From Hungatella sp. UBA5385 (GTDB lineage Bacteria; Bacillota; Clostridia; Lachnospirales; Lachnospiraceae): a DNA stretch of 7,220 bases. The stretch covers positions 1 to 7,220 of the forward strand of contig DHOR01000018.1 of the NCBI GenBank assembly GCA_002409995.1, read 5' to 3'. Below are positions 1 to 5,421 of the stretch, in pieces. The translations under genes were made by a program, and so were the position numbers. The stretch's first letter is position 1. Every line of letters starts with the position of its first letter. The notes beneath the pieces were generated by a model, which saw only the letters and a program-made list of their open reading frames with translations, was not told the DNA's origin and did not search any database.

Positions 1-81
1 GTTCTGAATTTTCTCATTCAAAGCCGATTCAAACTCGACTTATTATTAGAATTTTCAGGGTTTTACATACTGTTCAATCTT

Positions 82-96
82 CTGTTTTCAAAGTGC
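82..96 (-). promoter_or_regulatory. boxA-like rRNA antitermination element
   Basis: The minus strand reads GCACTTTGAAAACAG, very close to the boxA core CTTTGAAAAC found in Firmicutes rRNA leaders, where NusB-NusE (S10) and other Nus factors load to make RNA polymerase resistant to termination. It lies about 30-44 nt downstream of the predicted P2 start, directly after a small hairpin. This is the best evidence that the transcript is a ribosomal RNA precursor. Confidence 0.7.
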
Positions 97-99
97 TCT

Positions 100-125
100 G
101 TTATTGTTATCTTCTTAACAGCAAC
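100..125 (-). promoter_or_regulatory. boxB-like hairpin at the predicted P2 RNA 5' end
   Basis: On the minus strand GTT and AAC pair at the base (123-125 with 100-102), a 2x2 internal loop follows, and TGTTA (116-120) pairs with TAACA (105-109) around the 6-nt loop AGAAGA. The hairpin starts at the predicted transcription start and ends 3 nt before the boxA-like element. That is the boxB-boxA order of rRNA antitermination leaders. Confidence 0.55.
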
Positions 126-131
126 TCATTA

Positions 132-160
132 AGTGTATCATGCTGCCTTCAATTTGTCAA
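132..160 (-). promoter_or_regulatory. Promoter P2 (downstream one of a tandem pair), probable rRNA operon promoter
   Basis: On the minus strand -35 TTGACA (155-160), a 17-bp spacer and -10 TACACT (132-137) preceded by TGA form an extended -10 promoter. The predicted start is A126 or G125. The sequence directly upstream is very A/T-rich (161-190). The promoter lies 98 bp downstream of P1 with identical architecture, as in the P1/P2 pairs of rRNA operons. Confidence 0.87.
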
Positions 161-190
161 CAACTTTTTATTATTTTTTATCAGCTTTTT
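161..190 (-). promoter_or_regulatory. A/T-rich UP-like element upstream of P2
   Basis: On the minus strand the 30 bases before the P2 -35 box are almost all A and T, with A tracts read as AAAAAATAATAAAAAG (163-178). This is the position where UP elements bind the alpha C-terminal domain of RNA polymerase at rRNA promoters. The assignment is by composition and position only. Confidence 0.55.
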
Positions 191-205
191 AAAACTGATT
201 CCTCT

Positions 206-220
206 ACGGGTTCTGCCCGT
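206..220 (-). other. Small G/C-rich hairpin between P1 and P2
   Basis: ACGGG and CCCGT form a 5-bp stem around a 5-nt loop in an otherwise A/T-rich stretch, a few bases after the predicted P1 start. It is not followed by a T run on the minus strand close enough to be a terminator. Its role is unknown. Confidence 0.4.
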
Positions 221-229
221 TGGGTTTAT

Positions 230-258
230 AATATATCATGTTCAAAAGATAATGTCAA
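230..258 (-). promoter_or_regulatory. Promoter P1 (upstream one of a tandem pair), probable rRNA operon promoter
   Basis: On the minus strand a consensus -35 TTGACA (253-258) is separated by exactly 17 bp from -10 TATATT (230-235). TGA precedes the -10 hexamer and gives an extended -10. The predicted start is near 223. It faces left, away from the operon terminator, so it must serve something beyond the left edge. The near-perfect sigma-A match and the second promoter 98 bp downstream suggest a highly expressed stable-RNA operon. Confidence 0.85.
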
Positions 259-344
259 GAGAATTTGTGCCTTTTATTTGAACAATATTTTCATATACTA
301 TATGTACTGATTTTCCCTTATATCTACTATATTTAGTGGTTAAC
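259..344. other. Gene-free A/T-rich spacer between terminator and P1
   Basis: I see no gene here. It contains a short palindrome, CATATA-C-TATATG at 292-304, which could be a protein-binding site upstream of P1 or chance in A/T-rich DNA. Confidence 0.4.
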
Positions 345-388
345 AAAAAATCTTCAAATAGACCCATAACTTGTCTATTTGAAGATTT
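345..388 (-). terminator. Rho-independent terminator of the dnaX-cvpA operon
   Basis: On the minus strand, a perfect 16-bp stem (arms 373-388 and 348-363) with a 9-nt loop (364-372) is followed by a run of T residues: the A run on the plus strand at 345-350 overlaps the stem end. It lies 46 nt after the cvpA stop and is the only clear terminator in the window. The stem is A/T-rich but long and uninterrupted. On the plus strand the downstream T run is too short to be convincing, so it acts mainly in the minus direction. It separates the operon from the promoters at 130-258. Confidence 0.9.
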
Positions 389-434
389 GTATCAATTGAA
401 TATATGTTTTCAACAATTCATTCCATTATAAACC

Positions 435-1160
435 CTATAACATTCCGTTTAGAACACCTAAAAAGATCACACTAATCAGGTTATGATTATATAGAAAGGA
501 CAGCCATTTACTAGCTTCTATCTGCCGTATAAATCCAATTCCCCATGTGGTTCCAGAGAAAGCTGTCAAAACTAAAAAGAACAGCCATAGAAATAAAAGG
601 CCTTGAACAGCACCTAACAATGCACCGGCAATTTTATTCATTCCCGATATAATAGGAAGCTTTGCAATTAAGTTCAGCCACCTCATAATCAAACGCATGG
701 CAAGATATACAAGTGCAAACAGAAGTACAGACCCTACAGAGCTGATGATCATATTAGCCATATAGTTCCCAATATAATCTGTAAAACGCTCAACGCCCAA
801 TATCTGATAGGCCTCACTGTTGTTGTTTTCAATCAGCGCAGATTTAATGCTTTCCGGCAAATCCAGGCCTTCAATAAATGAACGCTGTGAAGATGGAATC
901 TCCTGGCTGCTCTCCTCTATTCCGGTTATTTCAGCCAATTCCAGCCCTACAGCCTTTTTCATACTGTTTGAAATACTCTCCTGAATCTTAGTGTTCTCTT
1001 TAAGATATTCAGTTACAACAGGCATAGCAGCATGAACAATAGTCATTGATGCTATAAGAGCCACTACAGATACTGCAAGCCGGATAAATCCTCTGTAATG
1101 ACCATAAAGAACCATGCCAATCAGATAGACTCCGGCTGCTATTGATAACCAGTTTTCCAT
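435..1160 (-). CDS. CvpA family integral membrane protein
   Basis: This 241-residue protein matches the CvpA family, named for the E. coli colicin V production protein, whose molecular role is still poorly defined. Predicted membrane segments are at about residues 4-20, 27-48, 135-158, 174-200 and 224-240. Family signatures include YGHYRGFIRL (19-28) after the first segment and LPIISGMNKIAGALLGAVQG (168-187). A hydrophilic stretch of about 85 residues (50-134), longer than the short loop of minimal CvpA proteins, lies between the second and third segments, as in many Firmicutes members. The ATG follows AGAGG (1166-1170) at 5 nt, which is short. It is the last gene of the operon: its stop is 46 nt before a strong terminator. 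The family call rests on motifs and topology and is fairly sure; the function is not known. Confidence 0.88.
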   Translation of the reverse strand: MENWLSIAAGVYLIGMVLYGHYRGFIRLAVSVVALIASMTIVHAAMPVVTEYLKENTKIQESISNSMKKAVGLELAEITGIEESSQEIPSSQRSFIEGLDLPESIKSALIENNNSEAYQILGVERFTDYIGNYMANMIISSVGSVLLFALVYLAMRLIMRWLNLIAKLPIISGMNKIAGALLGAVQGLLFLWLFFLVLTAFSGTTWGIGFIRQIEASKWLSFLYNHNLISVIFLGVLNGML

Positions 1161-1177
1161 ATAAACCTCTTTTTATT

Positions 1178-2008
1178 TCACCTGATTCCACTGACAAAGT
1201 GGTAGATCGCAGAAGCCACTCCATGTTCATCATTGGTATCTGTTACATAATCTGCAATCTTCAACAGGTCTGGTCTGCCATTTCTCATGGCAACTCCGAT
1301 TCCAGCCATTTGAACCATGGTAAAATCATTTTCTCCATCTCCCATTGCCATTGTCTGGTGCTGTTTCAAGTTCAGGTGCTCTGCCAGTCTTAAGAGAGCA
1401 TCTCCCTTATTGGCTTCCGGATTATTGAGTTCCAGATTCAGTGGCATTGATGAAGTAATAAGAATATTATCTATCTTATCCAGAATCTGACGAAGCTCTG
1501 ACCTTTCCTCTTTATTACGGAAGAAAAGGTTGATCTTTTCCACAGGCTTTTGGTTGTTCAATACAAATTCAATTATATTAGGGTAAACGTCCCGGGTGCG
1601 ATGAACCATATCCTGTATCTCAGGGTTCAGATTGTATTCTGATAAATTGTTATAGAAACGGGGTTCTGAAATTCCTCTTCTTTCTATATAAGGATCGTAC
1701 ATCACAGGGTATTGGTTTACTAGCTTCAGAATTTCAACTGCCTTTTCCCAGTCAATCATTCTGGTATCCAGCGCGCTGCCCTCCTGCATATCCTCAATGA
1801 CAGCTCCATTTGTAGTTATGGCATAACGAATTCCCGGAATCGACTTAATCTCATCAGGTATTCCGGAAACAGTACGCCCCGTTGTAGGTACAATCTGAAT
1901 ACCATTGTTACAGCACAGCTCCAGTGCCTGTCTATTTTCCTGAGACAGGCGCTTTTTACTGTCTAAAAGTGTTCCATCTAAATCAAGTGCAATAATTTTA
2001 ATATCCAA
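1178..2008 (-). CDS. Cof-type HAD-IIB family phosphatase, TTG start
   Basis: This 276-residue protein is a haloacid dehalogenase-superfamily hydrolase of the Cof type, cytosolic Mg-dependent enzymes that usually dephosphorylate sugar phosphates, nucleotides or flavin/pyridoxal phosphates. Motif I is DLDGTLLD (residues 9-16, nucleophile D9 and acid/base D11), motif II TTGR (42-45), motif III lysine K201 in NKGDAL, and motif IV MGDGENDFTM (222-231) with D224 and D228. The type IIB cap occupies roughly residues 85-190. All catalytic residues are present, so it should be active, but the substrate cannot be read from sequence. The start is TTG at 2006-2008, with GAGG (2017-2020) 8 nt upstream. An in-frame TAG at 2027-2029 rules out an earlier start, and the TTG sits right before the conserved first strand IKIIALDLDG. 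It is 58 nt after the TPR gene and 17 nt before cvpA. Confidence 0.95.
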   Translation of the reverse strand: MDIKIIALDLDGTLLDSKKRLSQENRQALELCCNNGIQIVPTTGRTVSGIPDEIKSIPGIRYAITTNGAVIEDMQEGSALDTRMIDWEKAVEILKLVNQYPVMYDPYIERRGISEPRFYNNLSEYNLNPEIQDMVHRTRDVYPNIIEFVLNNQKPVEKINLFFRNKEERSELRQILDKIDNILITSSMPLNLELNNPEANKGDALLRLAEHLNLKQHQTMAMGDGENDFTMVQMAGIGVAMRNGRPDLLKIADYVTDTNDEHGVASAIYHFVSGIR

Positions 2009-2027
2009 TGTAATAACCTCAGTATTC

Positions 2028-2069
2028 TAGTGTTCGATCAGGCTAATTATTAGCTTAGACAAAACACTA
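2028..2069 (-). other. Nested inverted repeats in the TPR gene / HAD gene spacer
   Basis: On the minus strand TAGTGTT (2063-2069), which begins with the stop codon of the TPR gene, can pair with AACACTA (2028-2034). Inside lies the near-palindrome GCTAA-TAA-TTAGC (2042-2054). The result is an outer 7-bp and inner 5-bp stem-loop covering most of the 58-nt spacer. There is no T run, so it is not a classic terminator. It could affect mRNA processing or stability, or it could be fortuitous. Confidence 0.45.
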
Positions 2070-4397
2070 ATAAATAAAATGTTCTTCCTTTAAAATCAAA
2101 AGACCATCTTTATCGTATTTGGAAGAGAACAAGCCTTTGACTCTTTTGCCGAAAGATGGCTTTTCTGCCCTGTCAGCAACCTCTTCAATTAAGTCTTCTG
2201 CATTAACTCTGGTCAATGCAATGTTATCTTCTTCCATGATTTCAATTCTTTCGTATAAAGCAAGCATGCTTTTTCCTGTAATGCTGCAATCTATCTCATT
2301 AGCATAACGGCAGGCATACTCTGCAAATTCGTCAATATCCATTTCCTCCCCATGAAAACCAGGGCCCTCTTCCTCTGTTACAGAAGGGCGGTGTTCTTCA
2401 TAGTCCTCATAGAACTCTTCCTCTTCAGGATCATTCTGTGTTTCCTGCTCATAGCTATCTCTCTCATATGCAGCTCTCTCTTCTAATTCTTCCTCATAAG
2501 AAGGTTCTTTATCCGGAGCTTTTTCTATATGGGCTGATTTTTTTGTCTGGGGAGTCTCAATTTTAAGACTTACAGTGGACTGGCTGGCTGAAGCTGCCGG
2601 TGTTTCTTCTCCGCTTCCTATACATTCGAATTTGCTTGCCAGAGCTGGCTGTTCCCTGTGTAAAGTCTCCATCTGCTTCGGATTGTCAATCAGTACTACA
2701 ATCATACCACTAGTATCATGGTTCATCAGTTCATATAGCTCTTCGAGAGCTTCTGGGGTTAAATCTCCTGCTTCTTCAACAATCAAATCTTTACCTGCCA
2801 GCTTCTCTGCTGATGACAAAACACCTCTTTTGGATAGCTTAGAACCGGTAATCTTGGCAACAGGATTCTTAACTCCTGTCTCCTTGTGTATCTGCTTCAA
2901 TGCCTCTACAGCCATCTGAAGACCTTTTTCAGGTGTTCTGGCTTCTATCATTAAATGATTTAGTATCTGGGTTTTATCCTGTTCTTCTTCTAAGTCCTCA
3001 ATCTCAAGGTTCGTCTCAGTTTCTTCCTCTGAGTCAGATTCTTCTTCTATTGCCTGTTCTTCTAATGCTTTTTCACCAGCAACAGGCTCATCTGCAAATG
3101 ATTCCTCTATAGCATTATCCGGTATATCTTCTATTATATCTTCTCTGTCTTCAACAATATCTTCTTCGGATATATTTCCTTCAATTACATCTTCTTCTAT
3201 TGCTTCTTCTTCAGTTACAGCTTCTTCAGTTATATCTTCTTCTATTATAGCCTCAAAATCTATGGGTTCAAAATGTACCGGCTCTAAGTATACCGGCTCT
3301 GAAGGTGGAATTACTTCACGTGGTCTTGGCATAGCTGCTGTACGTCCAACCCGGCGGATATCATCAAGCACTCTGGTGCGTTCCATCTCAGATTCTTCCT
3401 CAGGCTCAGGTTCTGTATAAGAAATTCTGGACATCTCTCTGGCAAGATCCTCCTGAGCTGCTGCCTCCTGCACTCTTGCCTCAAACTCATCACTCAAATC
3501 TTCCGGCATCTCTACATGAGGTATACCCCTGTCATAGAATTCCATGCCCTGATCCTGGTTATAATCATCCTGAATATATTGATCTTCGCCATACTGATCT
3601 TGATTGTATTGATCTTCGCCATACTGATCCTGATTATATTGATCATGGCTGTACTGGTCCTGATTATACTGCCCCTGAATCCCCATGTCCGAATCTTCAT
3701 CATCATAATACTCTTCTTCCGGCTCAGACATACGGTTACCACCAATGCTGTATTCCTGCTGGACAGCTTTTAACTTTGCTTCATACTTGTCCCTGTTTTC
3801 CACAAGGTCCTTCTGATATCCTGACAGAGGTGCATAACGAACCTTCAGTTCCATAGCTTTGTCAACATATTGGCCCAAGCCAAACATCAGCATAATCCTG
3901 TCACAGGTTTCAATACAGCGTTCCGGCATTCCGGCAAGGCTGTACAACTCTGCCAGCTCATACAGCCAACGTTCATCCAGCTCTTTGCTCGTATATGACT
4001 CCAAAGAGTGAATTAACTGCTGGGCAGGTGCACCCTTTTCTTTCAGGATCAAATAGCGAAGAAGCTGTTGGCGGGGATCGTCTGGAGCCAGGTCCGTAAA
4101 TTCTCTGTAATATGCCTCAGCTTCATCCACATTGCCTTCTTTAATTGCCAGCTCTGCCAGTTTATAAAGCAGACGTTTGCCAATAGGTGCCCGTTCATAG
4201 GCCAGAAGTATAATTTCCTTTGCTTCCTCATAGTCTTCATTCTTTTCATAAACATTAGCAACCATAGACAGCAGGGTTGTGTTGCGAACTCTTCTCCAGT
4301 CAATGGTATCGGCAATTTTCATGGCCGTTTCATAATCGCTTTGAGCAACCAGTTTTTTTATTTGTTCAACTTTTATATTAAACTCGTACTTATCCAT
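2067..4397 (-). CDS. Acidic TPR protein with pentapeptide repeats and a degenerate AAA+-like C-terminal region
   Basis: I do not recognise a named gene. Of 776 residues, about 1-200 form helical TPR-type repeats (for example LLSMVANVYEKNEDYEEAKE at 42-61 and LLYKLAELAIKEGNVDEAEA at 76-95). Residues 242-283 are eight five-residue repeats of the type QYNQD/QYGED. Residues about 380-475 are hyperacidic, with Glu/Asp mixed with Ile and Val. Residues about 477-594 look by eye like a CbxX/SpoVK-type AAA+ core: the P-loop position reads ARTPEKGLQ, the Walker B position LIVEEAGDL (538-546), and the sensor-1 position MIVVLIDNPKQM (565-576). After a second acidic linker, residues about 687-745 could be the matching lid. 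No signal peptide or membrane segment is seen, so it is probably cytoplasmic. The ATG follows TAGGAG (4408-4413) at 10 nt. TPR and acidic regions suggest protein binding, but function is unknown. The coding call is firm; the AAA+ reading is inference. Confidence 0.93.
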   Translation of the reverse strand: MDKYEFNIKVEQIKKLVAQSDYETAMKIADTIDWRRVRNTTLLSMVANVYEKNEDYEEAKEIILLAYERAPIGKRLLYKLAELAIKEGNVDEAEAYYREFTDLAPDDPRQQLLRYLILKEKGAPAQQLIHSLESYTSKELDERWLYELAELYSLAGMPERCIETCDRIMLMFGLGQYVDKAMELKVRYAPLSGYQKDLVENRDKYEAKLKAVQQEYSIGGNRMSEPEEEYYDDEDSDMGIQGQYNQDQYSHDQYNQDQYGEDQYNQDQYGEDQYIQDDYNQDQGMEFYDRGIPHVEMPEDLSDEFEARVQEAAAQEDLAREMSRISYTEPEPEEESEMERTRVLDDIRRVGRTAAMPRPREVIPPSEPVYLEPVHFEPIDFEAIIEEDITEEAVTEEEAIEEDVIEGNISEEDIVEDREDIIEDIPDNAIEESFADEPVAGEKALEEQAIEEESDSEEETETNLEIEDLEEEQDKTQILNHLMIEARTPEKGLQMAVEALKQIHKETGVKNPVAKITGSKLSKRGVLSSAEKLAGKDLIVEEAGDLTPEALEELYELMNHDTSGMIVVLIDNPKQMETLHREQPALASKFECIGSGEETPAASASQSTVSLKIETPQTKKSAHIEKAPDKEPSYEEELEERAAYERDSYEQETQNDPEEEEFYEDYEEHRPSVTEEEGPGFHGEEMDIDEFAEYACRYANEIDCSITGKSMLALYERIEIMEEDNIALTRVNAEDLIEEVADRAEKPSFGKRVKGLFSSKYDKDGLLILKEEHFIY
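3549..3674 (-). repeat. Tandem 15-bp units (30-bp higher order) encoding Gln/Tyr/Asp pentapeptides
   Basis: Inside the TPR-protein gene, eight in-frame 15-bp units encode QYNQD, QYSHD, QYNQD, QYGED, QYNQD, QYGED, QYIQD and DYNQD (residues 242-281). The central part is duplicated as 30-bp units: 3581-3610 and 3611-3640 differ at only two bases, and the flanking 30-bp units are more diverged. The high nucleotide identity points to recent slippage or unequal-crossover expansion. GATC occurs at 3551, 3581, 3596, 3611, 3626 and 3641 because GAT CAG codons recur at the Asp-Gln junctions. Confidence 0.9.
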
Positions 4398-4427
4398 TCT
4401 TTTGCATCTCCTACCAAGGTTATTGAA

Positions 4428-5024
4428 TTACAGTTCGACCCGGCCTTCCAGGGCCCGCAGCAAAGTAACTTCATCTATGTATTCCAAGTCACCGCCAACC
4501 GGAACTCCGCTTGCAATTCGGGTCACTCTGATTCCTGTCGGTTTGATCAGCTTGCTGATATACATTGCTGTCGTCTCTCCCTCAAGGCTGGAATTGGTGG
4601 CAATAATCACCTCTTCCACATCTCCCTGCAGTCGCTGCATCAGTTCCTTCAGTTTAATATCATTGGGACCAATTCCCAACATCGGGGAAATGGCTCCGTG
4701 CAGCACATGATAAACGCCTTCAAACTTACCGGTTTTTTCATAAGCTGCCAAATCCCTCGTATCCTCCACAACCATAATTACCTTATGGTTCCTTTTTTCA
4801 CTTTTGCAAATTGGACAGAGTTCCTGGTCTGTTAATGTAAAGCACTCTTTGCAATAACGGACGTTTTGTTTGGCTTCTGTAATAGAAGAAGCCAGACCGG
4901 CCACCTGCTCCGCAGGCATATTAATAATATGAAATGCCAGTCTCTGGGCAGACTTATTGCCTATCCCCGGAAGCTTTGATAATTCTTCAATTAATTTCGT
5001 TATCTGACTGCTATAATAATCCAT
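4428..5024 (-). CDS. recR: Recombination mediator protein RecR
   Basis: RecR works with RecF and RecO to load RecA on SSB-covered single-stranded gaps during recombinational repair. The 198-residue length is the family norm. Visible in order are a helix-hairpin-helix LPGIGNKSAQRLAFH (residues 18-32), a C4 zinc finger with C58, C61, C70 and C73, and a Toprim domain starting at VIMVVEDTRDL (82-92). Further conserved segments are YHVLHGAISPMLGIGP (105-120) and GVPVGGDLEYIDEVTL (173-188). The start codon lies 2 nt after the ybaB stop. The nearest Shine-Dalgarno match, GGAGG at 5040-5044 inside the ybaB end, is 15 nt away, which is long and fits translational coupling. The gene ends 30 nt before the TPR-protein gene. 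No key residue is missing. Confidence 0.98.
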   Translation of the reverse strand: MDYYSSQITKLIEELSKLPGIGNKSAQRLAFHIINMPAEQVAGLASSITEAKQNVRYCKECFTLTDQELCPICKSEKRNHKVIMVVEDTRDLAAYEKTGKFEGVYHVLHGAISPMLGIGPNDIKLKELMQRLQGDVEEVIIATNSSLEGETTAMYISKLIKPTGIRVTRIASGVPVGGDLEYIDEVTLLRALEGRVEL

Positions 5025-5026
5025 AA

Positions 5027-5380
5027 TTAGAAAGGAAAGCCTCCACCTAAACCGCCAAGTCCGCCGGTTAATTTAGACATTGCTGCGCTGTTGTCTTCTT
5101 CCATCTGGCGGAAAGCCTCATTGGTTGCTGCCATAATTAAATCTTCCAGCATCTCAATATCATCGGGATCAACAACTTCTTCAGCTAATTTAACTGCTGT
5201 AATTTCTTTTTTCCCTGATACAGTAACACTTACAGCACCACCTCCGGCTGTTGCTGTATACTGTTTCTCCTCAAGCTCCTTAGTTGTCTCTTCCATCTGT
5301 TTCTGCATTTTCTGAGCCTGTTTCATTAAATTATTCATATTGCCAGGCATTCCGCCTGGAAATCCGCCACGTTTTGCCAT
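5027..5380 (-). CDS. ybaB: YbaB/EbfC family nucleoid-associated DNA-binding protein
   Basis: This 117-residue protein belongs to the YbaB/EbfC family of small dimeric DNA-binding proteins that coat the nucleoid. The gene sits next to dnaX and recR in very many bacteria. Family hallmarks visible are the GNMNNLMKQAQKMQKQM helix (residues 13-27), a run of glutamates and lysines, the core strands around GGGAVSVTVSGKKEI (46-60), and the VDPDDIEMLEDLIMAATNEA segment (71-90). Glycine-rich tails at both ends (GGFPGGMPG near residue 5 and GGLGGLGGGFPF at the end) are typical of Firmicutes members. The start ATG follows AGGAGGA (5389-5395) at 8 nt. Its stop codon is only 2 nt from the recR start, so the two are probably translationally coupled. 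Its exact cellular role is not settled even in studied relatives. Confidence 0.97.
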   Translation of the reverse strand: MAKRGGFPGGMPGNMNNLMKQAQKMQKQMEETTKELEEKQYTATAGGGAVSVTVSGKKEITAVKLAEEVVDPDDIEMLEDLIMAATNEAFRQMEEDNSAAMSKLTGGLGGLGGGFPF

Positions 5381-5421
5381 GGTACAAATCCTCCTGTTGG
5401 GTTTATTTTCAAAATTAATGG

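Larger units (their letters stand above)
1..126 (-). other. Probable 5' leader of an rRNA operon lying beyond the left edge
   Basis: This stretch is predicted to be transcribed from P1 and P2 and contains no credible coding frame. Besides the hairpin at 100-125 and boxA at 82-96, it has a short stem formed by GTCGA (35-39) and TCGGC (23-27) around a 7-nt loop, and GAAAATTC occurs twice on the minus strand (6-13 and 50-57). Such sequences upstream of 16S often take part in the RNase III processing stem, but the partner would be outside the window. No part of 16S itself is visible here. Confidence 0.6.

Noticed and set aside
206..220. Terminator between P1 and P2
   Set aside because: The 5-bp stem lacks an adjoining T run on the minus strand.
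93..281. Plus-strand 62-residue frame in the left non-coding region
   Set aside because: It has low-complexity A/T-driven composition and no ribosome binding site, and it overlaps the two minus-strand promoters and boxA.
3549..3674. CRISPR-like 30-bp repeats
   Set aside because: The units are directly adjacent without spacers, in frame, and encode a pentapeptide repeat inside a long gene.
3516..3773. Plus-strand hydrophobic 85-residue frame
   Set aside because: It is the antisense shadow of the Q/Y/D repeats: the complements of GAT, CAG and TAT codons read as Ile, Leu and Val. It has no ribosome binding site and lies opposite a real gene.
4068..4835. Plus-strand 255-residue frame across the TPR and recR genes
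   Set aside because: It lies opposite two well-supported genes, resembles no family, and crosses their intergenic junction.
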